Shown piece after piece: positions 1-6,893 of a stretch of DNA of 46,928 nt. The position numbers were made by a program, and so were the translations under genes. The DNA comes from Treponemataceae bacterium. Lineage in GTDB: Bacteria > Spirochaetota > Spirochaetia > Treponematales > Treponemataceae. Under the pieces are notes generated by a model that did not search any database, was not told the DNA's origin, and was given only the letters and a program-made list of their open reading frames with translations. The stretch's first letter is position 1. Every line of letters starts with the position of its first letter. The stretch lies in assembly GCA_024402495.1 (NCBI GenBank), contig JAKSTR010000012.1:1-46928 (forward strand), given 5' to 3'.

Positions 1-488
1 GCGTCTTTTCCAAGACCGTTCAGGATACAGCGCAATGGTTCTTTGCGTACTTTGTCTGCTTTTGCAGCAATTTTAATTGCACCTTCAGCAGCTGCGAAAG
101 ATTCGTGACCAGCCAAAAATGCGAAACATTTTGTTTCTTCGCGCAAAAGACGTGCAGCAAGGTTTCCGTGACCGAGACCAACTTTGCGGTCTTCTGCTAC
201 AGAACCTGGAATACAGAATGACTGCAAACCAATACCGATAGCTTCTGCTGCATCTGCTGCGTTTTTGCAGCCTTTTTTGATTGCAATAGCTGCACCACAT
301 ACATAAGCCCATTTTGCGTTTTCAAAACAGATAGGCTGTGTTTCTTCAACAGTTTTGTATGGGTCGATACCTGCTTTTTCGCAGATTTCTTTTGCTTCTT
401 CAATAGACTTGATGCCGTTTTCGTTTAATGCTTTTGTAACTTTGTCAATACGGCGTTCGTAGCTTTCAAATGTAATTTTTTCTGCCAT
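1..488 (-). CDS. GGGtGRT family protein, N-terminal half (cut by window edge)
   Basis: The reading frame starts at an ATG at 488 and runs off the left edge, giving about 162 residues. The protein begins MAEKITFESYERRIDKV and contains FENAKWAYVCGAAIAIKKG, a stretch GIGLQSFCIPGSVAEDRKVG and the segment GHGNLAARLLREETKCFAFL, which I recognise as the conserved N-terminal half of the GGGtGRT family (about 330 residues). The GGGtGRT motif itself lies in the C-terminal half, outside the window, so it cannot be checked. The gene follows the NifU-like gene by 17 bases on the same strand, a pairing known for this family, so the two are probably one operon linked to Fe-S or redox chemistry. Biochemical function is not established. 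Codon choice (many GCA, CTT and GGT codons) resembles the oad genes and suggests strong expression. Confidence 0.85.
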   Translation of the reverse strand, partial: MAEKITFESYERRIDKVTKALNENGIKSIEEAKEICEKAGIDPYKTVEETQPICFENAKWAYVCGAAIAIKKGCKNAADAAEAIGIGLQSFCIPGSVAEDRKVGLGHGNLAARLLREETKCFAFLAGHESFAAAEGAIKIAAKADKVRKEPLRCILNGLGKD

Positions 489-505
489 TTATTATTCCTC
501 CCGCC

Positions 506-1207
506 TTATTCTTTTCTTGGGTCAATTAATTTAACTGCACCCTGTTCTTCAGTTGTGCGTCCATAAGAACCGCGTGCTTTATCCATAGCTGTTGCAGGAT
601 CGTCGCCTTTCTTGATGAATTCCATCATTTTACCGAAGTGGATGAATTTGTAACCGATGATAGCGCCGTCTTTGTCAACAGCAACTTTTTCTACATAGCC
701 TTCTGCCATTTCCAAGTAGCGAGGACCTTTTGCAGCGGTTGCAAACATTGTACCAACCTGAGAGCGCAAGCCTTTTCCCAAGTCTTCCAAAGAAGCACCA
801 ACAACAAGACCGCCTTCGCTGAATGCAGACTGTGTGCGTCCGTAAACAATCTGAAGGAAAAGTTCGCGCATAGCTGTGTTGATAGCGTCACAAACAAGGT
901 CAGTGTTCAATGCTTCAAGCAAAGTTTTACCAATCAAAATTTCAGAAGCCATAGCTGCTGAGTGTGTCATACCAGAACAACCGATTGTTTCAACCAATGC
1001 TTCCTGAATAATACCGTCTTTTACGTTAAGGGTAAGTTTACATGCGCCCTGCTGTGGTGCACACCAACCGATACCGTGTGTAAAACCAGAAATGTCTTTG
1101 ATTTCTTTAGCCTGTACCCATTTTCCTTCTTCCGGAATTGGTGCAGGTCCATGATACGCGGCCTTAGCCAATGGACACATATGTTCCACTTCTGCCGAAT
1201 AAACCAT
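506..1207 (-). CDS. NifU-like iron-sulfur cluster scaffold-type protein
   Basis: A 233-residue protein starting at ATG 1207, with AGAGG about 8 bases upstream. It has NifU/IscU-like features: a conserved Cys in GIGWCAPQQGACKL, another in ALVETIGCSGMTHSAAMASE, and a third in NTDLVCDAINTAMRELFLQ. These correspond to the three-cysteine pattern of Fe-S scaffold proteins. It is longer than IscU (about 130 residues), with a C-terminal extension of roughly 90 residues that ends in a charged GSYGRTTEEQGAVKLIDPRK segment. It is probably cytoplasmic and is transcribed first in an operon with the GGGtGRT gene. The specific client protein is unknown. The assignment to the scaffold family is firm; an actual cluster-building role is inferred. 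Confidence 0.85.
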   Translation of the reverse strand: MVYSAEVEHMCPLAKAAYHGPAPIPEEGKWVQAKEIKDISGFTHGIGWCAPQQGACKLTLNVKDGIIQEALVETIGCSGMTHSAAMASEILIGKTLLEALNTDLVCDAINTAMRELFLQIVYGRTQSAFSEGGLVVGASLEDLGKGLRSQVGTMFATAAKGPRYLEMAEGYVEKVAVDKDGAIIGYKFIHFGKMMEFIKKGDDPATAMDKARGSYGRTTEEQGAVKLIDPRKE

Positions 1208-1233
1208 AGTTTAACCTCTGTATGTTTGAATAA

Positions 1234-1249
1234 ACTCGCTCAGGCGAGT
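1234..1249 (-). promoter_or_regulatory. Hairpin in the 5' leader of the NifU-like gene
   Basis: ACTCGC (1234-1239) and GCGAGT (1244-1249) form a six-base stem with a four-base loop, 27 bases upstream of the ATG at 1207. A second partner, GAGTTT at 1255-1260, could instead pair with AAACTC at 1232-1237, so two mutually exclusive stems are possible. A TATTAT sequence on the minus strand near 1271-1276 could be the -10 box, but no convincing -35 was seen. Confidence 0.4.
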
Positions 1250-1421
1250 ATTTTGAGTTTCTTATCTTCTATAATAGCGTATAATTTTTAAATGTTCTAT
1301 AGTTAGCCAAAATACTTGACTAAAATTTTCCAAAACAGGCTTTTAACGCGAAAAAATGAAAGAGTCGCGTTTTTTTTTCTTATTCTGTTTTGTTTGATAG
1401 CGTTTCTATTATTATGAAAGC

Positions 1422-1450
1422 TTGCACATTCTTAATTAGTCATGTAAAAT
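1422..1450 (+). promoter_or_regulatory. Predicted sigma-70 type promoter
   Basis: TTGCAC (1422-1427) and TAAAAT (1445-1450) are separated by 17 bases. A transcript would start near 1457 and run only about 55 bases before the hairpin and U-tract at 1476-1513. It could therefore yield a short RNA, or read through into the GH5 gene. Confidence 0.5.
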
Positions 1451-1475
1451 GAAAATATAAATAATCTGTCATGTT

Positions 1476-1513
1476 AAAAACGTTCCTGATTTTATGGTTG
1501 GGGACGTTTTTTT
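1476..1513 (+). terminator. Promoter-proximal intrinsic terminator or attenuator
   Basis: AAAAACGTTCC pairs with GGGGACGTTTTT, with one G-T pair and a loop of about 13 bases, followed by seven T residues. It lies upstream of, not downstream of, a plus-strand gene, and right after a predicted promoter. It would cut off the leader of the GH5 transcript unless anti-termination occurs. It could also simply end a small RNA. Confidence 0.55.
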
Positions 1514-1535
1514 ATTCGTGCGTCGGGGTATTTAG

Positions 1536-1597
1536 CCCGACTGCGATCACTTGTTGAGAACAATATACCTCACAGCTTGCGGCGAGGTTGGTGATTT
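1536..1597 (+). repeat. Interspersed palindromic repeat, copy A
   Basis: About 62 bases beginning CCCGACTGCG and containing ACCTCACAGCTTGCGGCGAGGT. It aligns with the reverse complement of 19571-19630 at roughly 80 percent identity with one gap, by eye. The core is an imperfect inverted repeat: ACCTC and GAGGT arms around a conserved GCTTGCGG. It sits just upstream of the GH5 start, so a longer N-terminus for that protein is unlikely. Confidence 0.65.
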
Positions 1598-1667
1598 TGG
1601 AGAAAACAAAATATCCTTGAAAAAGCTTGGGAGGAGGGCTTTTTTAAGGTACCCGGGGGAAATGGGA

Positions 1668-2840
1668 ATGCTGGAAAAATCTGGAAAGTGTACAAGGTTC
1701 GGCAAAGTTTTTATTTGTTCGGTTTTGGTGCTGTGGTGCGGCATTTTGGGTTTTGCCCAAACGGCAGACAGTACGCCAAATTATTTTACCTTTTCTTCAT
1801 TTGAATATGTGGCGCAGCTTAAAAGCGGCTGGAATCTTGGCAATACCCTTGATTCTTATGGCATTCCGGGGCTGGCTGCCGAAACTTACTGGGGTTTGCC
1901 AAAAGCCACCGCAGAACTTTTTGCCGAGATAAAAAAAGCCGGTTTTTCTACGGTGCGCATACCGGTCAGCTGGCACGACCATGTTAATGCAGAATACGAA
2001 ATTGAAGCTGAATGGATGAACCGCGTAAAAAATGTTGTGGACATGGCGCTGGATCAGAATCTTTTTGTTATATTGAACTGTCATCACGACTGCGGCTTTT
2101 TTGGCGATGCAGGCTATTCGGTTAAGACTTTTGATATTGAAAAGTCCGAAAAATACTTAACTTCAATCTGGCAGCAGATTGCCGCAACTTTTGCCGCCTA
2201 CGACGGCAGGCTAAGTTTTGAGCTGCTTAACGAACCGCGGCTGGTTGGTGAATCTTTTGAATGGGAATGGAATATCAGTTCTCAGCCTTTAATTGAAGCG
2301 GCGCGTACAATAAACGAACTCAGCCAGTGCTGCCTTGATGCCATACGGCAGAGCGGACAGAACAATGCACTGCGCTTTGTTCTGGTAACTTCTTATGTTG
2401 CAAGCCCTTATGCGGCAGCTTCTACGGTTTTTGCCCTGCCGGCTGATACTGCAAAAGACAAGCTTATTCTTTCTACCCACGTTTATGCGCCGTACCGTTT
2501 CGCCATGGACCCTAAAGGCATAAAATCTTTTGGCGTAAACGAGCGCATGGAAATTGAAGCCCTGATGGATACGCTGAAAAACGGCGTAATTGACCGCTTT
2601 AACGTGCCGGTTGTGATTACGGAATTTGGCGCGGTCAACAAGAATAATTTGAACGACCGCTGCAAGTGGCTGGAATGTTTTTTGGCAAATGCCCGGAATT
2701 ATGGAATTGCAACCGTGGTTTGGGATAACGGAAATGCGTATTCTAAAAACGGAAGCAGCGAAGAACTTTTTGGTCTGTTGGACCGCAACAAATTGAAGTG
2801 GCATTTTAACAAATACACAAAAATTATGACGGCACAATAA
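1668..2840 (+). CDS. Secreted GH5 family glucanase (endoglucanase-like)
   Basis: A 390-residue glycoside hydrolase. I chose the ATG at 1668 because GGGGGA lies 7 bases upstream and a signal peptide follows (KVFICSVLVLWCGILGFAQ), predicting export. An ATG at 1662 is possible. GH5 hallmarks appear in order: SGWNLGNTLDSYG, FSTVRIPVSWHDHV, ILNCHHDCG, ELLNEPRLV with the acid/base Glu at about residue 189, STHVYAPYRF, and VVITEFGAVN with the nucleophile Glu at about residue 319. The enzyme should cleave beta-1,4-glucans such as cellulose or mixed-linkage glucan outside the cytoplasm; exact substrate cannot be read from the sequence. It has no carbohydrate-binding module. It is a single gene ended by a strong hairpin at 2861-2941. 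Confidence 0.9.
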   Translation: MLEKSGKCTRFGKVFICSVLVLWCGILGFAQTADSTPNYFTFSSFEYVAQLKSGWNLGNTLDSYGIPGLAAETYWGLPKATAELFAEIKKAGFSTVRIPVSWHDHVNAEYEIEAEWMNRVKNVVDMALDQNLFVILNCHHDCGFFGDAGYSVKTFDIEKSEKYLTSIWQQIAATFAAYDGRLSFELLNEPRLVGESFEWEWNISSQPLIEAARTINELSQCCLDAIRQSGQNNALRFVLVTSYVASPYAAASTVFALPADTAKDKLILSTHVYAPYRFAMDPKGIKSFGVNERMEIEALMDTLKNGVIDRFNVPVVITEFGAVNKNNLNDRCKWLECFLANARNYGIATVVWDNGNAYSKNGSSEELFGLLDRNKLKWHFNKYTKIMTAQ

Positions 2841-2860
2841 AAGCTGAATTTTTTCATGCA

Positions 2861-2941
2861 ATCGTTACCCGGAACCTGATTATGCATCTGCATCAGTCAC
2901 GGTGCATAACATGATACAGGTTTTGGGTAACGATATTTTTT
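2861..2941 (+). terminator. Long terminator hairpin after the GH5 gene
   Basis: ATCGTTACCC (2861-2870) pairs perfectly with GGGTAACGAT (2925-2934). The stem continues as GGAACCTG with CAGGTTTT (18 pairs in all, two G-T), and an inner TATGCA/TGCATA stem follows. The plus strand then reads ATTTTTTTG. The minus-strand side lacks a clean U-tract, so it mainly serves the GH5 gene, although mtaB converges here. Confidence 0.8.
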
Positions 2942-2979
2942 TGTTTTCTGCGGTATTCGTGGCGGGCGCTGGTGCGCGC

Positions 2980-4605
2980 CTATACAACCACGGCTGTGCA
3001 TTCAATTTCATCGTTTAAGCCGGTGCTTTTTGGCGCAACAATTTTTACGCGCACTTCCGTACCGGCAAGTGCAATCAGCTGGTTTGTGTCGCCAGTCAGT
3101 TCCAGATGCAAAAAGTTTTCTGCAACGGCGCGCACCGGATTTGTGCGGCGCTTTTCTACAATTGCCAGAACTTCTTTACCTATAAAACCTTCTATATAAT
3201 TCTTCTTGCTTTTTTCAGCTTCGGCACAAAGCCACTTAACGCGGTCATTGGCAATGCGCTGCGGTACCTGATTTTTCATTGAATATGCTTCGGTTCCGGG
3301 GCGCGGCGAAAACGGAAAAGCATGAATCCATGTAAAATTGCATTTTCTGCACAATTCTTTGGTCAGTTCAAAATCGGCATCGCTTTCGCCGGGAAAACCG
3401 GCAATAATATCGCAGGCTATGAATGCATCGGGTTTAATGCTGCGGATTTTTTGAACCGCATTTACGACGGTTTGGGCAAAATACGGGCGGTGCATTGCAC
3501 GCAGAATAGCGTCGCTGCCAGACTGCACCGAAAGATGAAAATGCGGTCTTATGCGGTCGCTTTTTATGATTCTGCACAAACTTTCGTCAACGCGTTCCGG
3601 GTAAAGGCTTGAAATGCGGAAACTTACCAGTTTTGTGTTTAAAAGCAAATATTCCAGTAAATCTGCAAGGTCAAAAAAAGGCTTGCTTTGCAGTTCCGGG
3701 GTAAAAATCTGTTTATTTTCGCCGTTCTGCTGAAGGTTAAAAGGGTTGGGGCTTTTGTAAAGGCTTAAATTAACGCCGGTAATTACAATTTCGCGCTGTC
3801 CGCTTTGTTCAATTTGCAATACCCGTGCCAAAACTTCAGCCGCATCCAGCGAAACCGGCTTGCTGCGCGCAATGCAGATACGGCAAAAACTGCAATGCCG
3901 CGAACAGCCGTCCTGTATTTTAAGCGAGGCGCGGGAATGGTTGTAGAATGTATCGGTTACAAGCTTAAACTTTGCGCCCGTACCCGGCAGCGCGGCAAAT
4001 TCCTGCATAAGGCTTGGAATGTTCTGTGCCTGCTGGGGTTTTAATTTGTTGTTTTGGGCTTTTTGCGCCGGGGCAGTGCCTGCGGTTTCTGTTTCCGGGG
4101 CAGGGGCTTTAGCCTGAAGCGTTTTAAAGTCGCAGTTTTTTAATACCGGCCAGCCGCGGATTTTTTCGCAAAGCAGGCTTGCAAAATTAAAATCGTTTAT
4201 GTTTTCTTCTATTTGGGCAAACTGCCGGGCAAAATACGGCGCAAAATCTGCCATTTCTTCTTTTAGCGTACCGGGAACAGCCACAACCCGCGGATCAATC
4301 GCTTCAATTGCGGCTGGTTCTACCTGGGCGTAGCAGCCCGTAACTATTACGGCGGTTTTGCTGAACTTGCTAAGCAGCAGGCGTATCAGCCGGCGGGCTT
4401 TTTGTTCTGCCTTTGCGGTAACGGTACAAGTGTTTATAATGCAAATAACTGGTTCTGTTTGTGCGGTGTCGCCGGCGGTTTCGTGTTCCATTGAAATTGC
4501 AAAACCGCAATCGGCAAAACATTTTGCCAAAGATTCACTTTCAATTTGATTTAATTTACAGCCCAAAGTTTCAAAATGAACTGTGTAAGCGTTTAAATTG
4601 TTCAT
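2980..4605 (-). CDS. mtaB: tRNA t6A37 methylthiotransferase, MtaB type
   Basis: A 541-residue radical-SAM methylthiotransferase that would convert t6A37 to ms2t6A in tRNA. The N-terminal domain starts with VHFETLGCKLNQIESE, the MtaB signature, and contributes further cluster cysteines (INTCTV, TGCYAQ). The radical-SAM motif is C234-x3-C238-x2-C241 in GCSRHCSFC, preceded by RASLKIQDG. A TRAM-like tail ends the protein. It is about 100 residues longer than usual because of a low-complexity Ala/Gln/Pro insertion around residues 150-215, between the N-terminal and radical-SAM domains. It starts 3 bases after the TPR gene with no clear ribosome-binding site, so translation is probably coupled. MiaB is the main alternative, but the TLGCKLNQ form favours MtaB. 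Confidence 0.88.
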   Translation of the reverse strand: MNNLNAYTVHFETLGCKLNQIESESLAKCFADCGFAISMEHETAGDTAQTEPVICIINTCTVTAKAEQKARRLIRLLLSKFSKTAVIVTGCYAQVEPAAIEAIDPRVVAVPGTLKEEMADFAPYFARQFAQIEENINDFNFASLLCEKIRGWPVLKNCDFKTLQAKAPAPETETAGTAPAQKAQNNKLKPQQAQNIPSLMQEFAALPGTGAKFKLVTDTFYNHSRASLKIQDGCSRHCSFCRICIARSKPVSLDAAEVLARVLQIEQSGQREIVITGVNLSLYKSPNPFNLQQNGENKQIFTPELQSKPFFDLADLLEYLLLNTKLVSFRISSLYPERVDESLCRIIKSDRIRPHFHLSVQSGSDAILRAMHRPYFAQTVVNAVQKIRSIKPDAFIACDIIAGFPGESDADFELTKELCRKCNFTWIHAFPFSPRPGTEAYSMKNQVPQRIANDRVKWLCAEAEKSKKNYIEGFIGKEVLAIVEKRRTNPVRAVAENFLHLELTGDTNQLIALAGTEVRVKIVAPKSTGLNDEIECTAVVV

Positions 4606-4608
4606 ATT

Positions 4609-5244
4609 TTACAAATACTGACTGGTTCGTTCTTTGCCGCGCTGGGCATCAATCTGGCTTGGATTAATTTTCAAGGCGTTTTCGTAGGCTTTTGCAGATT
4701 CGCTGTAGTTTTTTGCCATTTCGCGTGCGTAACCAAGGCGAACCCACCACTGGTCGTTCAGCGGTTCGTAGCGAATTGCCGCGGTAAGGGCAATGTCGGC
4801 GTGGTTGTATGCTGCTTTGCGAATGTAAATTTCGCCCATGTAATAATATGCGTTGCCAATGCGGCTGGCGTTAACGCCCACCAGCGAAATATATTCCTGA
4901 AAAAGACTTAATGCCGAATTGTTGTTGCCCAGAAAAAACCGGGCTTCTGCCAAAGATTCAATTATATGGTGTTCGTAACGGTTTTGTTCTAAAGCCTGCG
5001 TTGCCCAATATTCTGCTTCGCGGTACTGGTGGTTTGCTACCAGCGACTGGCACAAAACTATGTAATAGTCCATGTTTTTGTCGTCGCTGCCAAGCACTTC
5101 CTTGCAATGCTGAATTGCCTTTGCGTACTGACCCTTGCTGTAAAGTTTGTATGCCTGATTCTGTTCGCTTTGTGCAAAAGCCCCGAATATACAGAAAACA
5201 GAAAAAATAATGGAAATTAAGCAGGCTTTAAGCTGTTTTTTCAT
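4609..5244 (-). CDS. Exported TPR-repeat protein
   Basis: A 211-residue protein with a signal peptide (MKKQLKACLISIIFSVFCIF followed by GAFAQ), so it is probably periplasmic. There is no lipobox. The mature part is a run of tetratricopeptide repeats, for example QAYKLYSKGQYAKAIQHCKE and ESAKAYENALKINP, which mediate protein-protein contacts. I chose ATG 5244 rather than an in-frame start further upstream because it begins the signal peptide and overlaps the bactofilin stop as ATGA. The coupling suggests a role with the bactofilin in cell-envelope or shape maintenance, but that is inferred from position only. Confidence 0.8.
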   Translation of the reverse strand: MKKQLKACLISIIFSVFCIFGAFAQSEQNQAYKLYSKGQYAKAIQHCKEVLGSDDKNMDYYIVLCQSLVANHQYREAEYWATQALEQNRYEHHIIESLAEARFFLGNNNSALSLFQEYISLVGVNASRIGNAYYYMGEIYIRKAAYNHADIALTAAIRYEPLNDQWWVRLGYAREMAKNYSESAKAYENALKINPSQIDAQRGKERTSQYL

Positions 5245-5609
5245 ACGCTTTTGCGTTCCATCGTACATTTGCCCGAAAAAAAGCATCCGTTTTCAAGCAC
5301 AACTTTACCGGCTGTAATATCGCCGTTTACGGAACCGCTGGCTGTAACGTGTACAATCAGGTCGGCAACAATATTGCCTTCTACCTTGCCGCGTACAAGC
5401 ACTTTGCTGGCTTTTACATCGGCGTTTACTACGGCATTTGAATCGATTACCAGCTCGCTGGTTGCATCAATTTTTCCGTTTACTGCGCCTTTTATCATAA
5501 GCGGTTTTTGAAACTTAATTGTTCCTTCAAATGAAATATCGTCTGCAATTACTGTATCAAAATCTTCTTCGTCAATGTCAAAAACGTCAATTTCTTTCTG
5601 GTCAAACAT
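5241..5609 (-). CDS. Bactofilin family cytoskeletal protein
   Basis: A 122-residue bactofilin. The acidic N-terminal tail (QKEIDVFDIDEEDFDTVIAD) is followed by a right-handed beta-helix pattern of short Gly/Val repeats such as FEGTIKFQKPLMIKGAVNGK and VRGKVEGNIVADL. Bactofilins polymerise without nucleotide and scaffold cell-wall or morphogenesis proteins. It is the first gene of a bactofilin-TPR-mtaB operon. The ATG at 5609 has no Shine-Dalgarno sequence, and a promoter-like -10 box ends six bases before it, so the operon mRNA is probably leaderless. Confidence 0.9.
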   Translation of the reverse strand: MFDQKEIDVFDIDEEDFDTVIADDISFEGTIKFQKPLMIKGAVNGKIDATSELVIDSNAVVNADVKASKVLVRGKVEGNIVADLIVHVTASGSVNGDITAGKVVLENGCFFSGKCTMERKSV

Positions 5610-5615
5610 GGTTCA

Positions 5616-5644
5616 ATTTTATGGGAATTGTGAGCAATAATCAA
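5616..5644 (-). promoter_or_regulatory. Predicted leaderless promoter of the bactofilin operon
   Basis: On the minus strand TTGATT (5644-5639), a 17-base spacer and TAAAAT (5621-5616) are followed by six bases and the ATG. Transcription would start at or next to the start codon. Confidence 0.6.
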
Positions 5645-5653
5645 TAAGTTTGT

Positions 5654-6397
5654 TCAAATTAAGCCGGTTACCAGCAAAAATTGCGCAAGGCAGTAGGTAA
5701 GCATTATTAAATGCCGCGAACCTGCAAAATCTTTTTTGAATATTGATATTGCTGTTGCGGAATACGAAACTATGAAGGTTATGTTGCCTACAAGCGTAAT
5801 TTCAAATGCTTTTGAAAGGTATGCGATGTTGTTTGAAAACATTACCTGATAAACAAGGCTTGAAAGACAGAAAAAATTCACGCTTAAAAGCATCATTGCA
5901 TAAACTACGCAGCCCAGACCGCGCAAACCGTATGGTTTATTTAAATATGAATAAACTGCGTACAGAATTCCTGCGTAAACCAAAAAGCAGATAAGTACAA
6001 ACCATTTTGACAAAAGCCAGAAGTTGCTGCGCGGCACAATTTCCAGCAGGTAAAAAATGTGCCCGAAAGAAAATGCCGTTATGCCGCGTACAAAACTCTG
6101 CTTTGAAACAGGGCGTGTAAAATAAAAATCGCCGAATGTGCCGCAAATCAGGGCAAAAATTATGAATACCGGCAGTTTGCTTAAACGGTACAGAATGCCG
6201 GCTTCGGCAGTAATTACCGGGCTTACGGAAAATTTTGGCAAAATGCCTGTAAACGAAGCTGCGCATACTGTAAGCGCAAGGGCGGGCATTAAAAGAATTC
6301 TTGTAACGGTTGCAGGTTTTGTGCTTGTTAATGTACAGCAGCAAATATGGGCAATGCTTAAAACAAAATATGGTATGCACAGAATGTAATAATTCAT
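5654..6397 (-). CDS. YhhN/TMEM86 family membrane protein (lysoplasmalogenase-like)
   Basis: A 247-residue, very hydrophobic protein with about eight membrane segments. The pattern GDFYFTR followed by FVRGITAFSFGHIFYL matches the YhhN family motif (Gly-Asp, then a Phe-x2-Gly-x2-Ala/Phe-x4-Gly-His). Family members hydrolyse the vinyl-ether bond of lysoplasmalogens; whether this organism makes plasmalogens is not visible here. The ATG at 6397 is preferred over one 7 codons upstream because GGAGG lies 5 bases before it. It stands alone, back to back with the oad operon. Confidence 0.75.
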   Translation of the reverse strand: MNYYILCIPYFVLSIAHICCCTLTSTKPATVTRILLMPALALTVCAASFTGILPKFSVSPVITAEAGILYRLSKLPVFIIFALICGTFGDFYFTRPVSKQSFVRGITAFSFGHIFYLLEIVPRSNFWLLSKWFVLICFLVYAGILYAVYSYLNKPYGLRGLGCVVYAMMLLSVNFFCLSSLVYQVMFSNNIAYLSKAFEITLVGNITFIVSYSATAISIFKKDFAGSRHLIMLTYCLAQFLLVTGLI

Positions 6398-6559
6398 AAA
6401 ACCTCCGCAAATGCGCATGTTTTATTTTACATCCAATATTCAATATTTGCTAAAAAATTTGCACCTAATATAGAAGAAAATTGTTGAAAAAATCGGTATG
6501 TATAAAGTTTTTTCTTATAAAAGTCGATAAAAAATCTTTTTAGCTTACGTGCTGTAACC

Positions 6560-6588
6560 TTGAATACTGTTAATCTTTTCTATATACT
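6560..6588 (+). promoter_or_regulatory. Promoter of the oadGAB operon
   Basis: TTGAAT (6560-6565), a 17-base spacer and TATACT (6583-6588) lie about 38 bases upstream of the oadG start, with a good GGAGG site at 6618-6622. The leader is about 30 bases and unstructured, unlike the leaderless promoters elsewhere in the window. Confidence 0.7.
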
Positions 6589-6626
6589 TAATCTGAGAAT
6601 TTATATATAGCCCATTTGGAGGAAAT

Positions 6627-6872
6627 ATGACAATTGCAGAGATGCTTGGTCAAAGTTTGCTTTTGACCGGTCTTGGTATGGGTGTCGTGTTTTTGTTTCT
6701 TATCATTTTGATTGTTTTCGTAACGCTTTCGTCAAAGGTTATTAAAGCACTTAAGCTTGATAAAGAACCAGCACCTGGCGCAGCTCCTGCAGCTGCAGCA
6801 GCCCCAGCACAAAATCAGGCAGCTATTGTTGCCGCAATCGCCGCAGCTGTGCGCGAAAAAGAATCTATTTAG
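6627..6872 (+). CDS. oadG: Oxaloacetate decarboxylase gamma subunit
   Basis: An 81-residue protein with one N-terminal membrane helix (GLGMGVVFLFLIILIVFVTL) followed by an Ala/Pro-rich cytoplasmic tail, the OadG pattern. The gamma subunit holds the alpha and beta subunits together in the membrane complex. It is the first gene of oadGAB, starts 5 bases after a GGAGG site and ends 21 bases before oadA. The family is short and poorly conserved, so the assignment rests on topology plus operon position. Confidence 0.88.
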   Translation: MTIAEMLGQSLLLTGLGMGVVFLFLIILIVFVTLSSKVIKALKLDKEPAPGAAPAAAAAPAQNQAAIVAAIAAAVREKESI

Positions 6873-6893
6873 TTTTTTTTGGAGATTAGTATT

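Larger units (their letters stand above)
1208..1667. other. Long intergenic region between divergent genes
   Basis: This 460-base gap separates the NifU-like operon (-) from the GH5 gene (+). It holds a leader hairpin of the minus-strand gene, a plus-strand promoter at 1422-1450, a terminator-like hairpin at 1476-1513, a small stem pairing GTCGGG (1522-1527) with CCCGAC (1536-1541), and one copy of an interspersed repeat at 1536-1597. A frame open from TTG 1551 runs through the repeat into the GH5 gene, but the first ATG codons with a ribosome-binding site lie at 1662-1668. I see no protein gene in the gap. Confidence 0.7.

Noticed and set aside
1551-1667. Extended N-terminus of the GH5 protein from a TTG at 1551
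   Set aside because: The segment lies largely inside the interspersed repeat, has no ribosome-binding site at the TTG, and would bury the signal peptide about 40 residues in.
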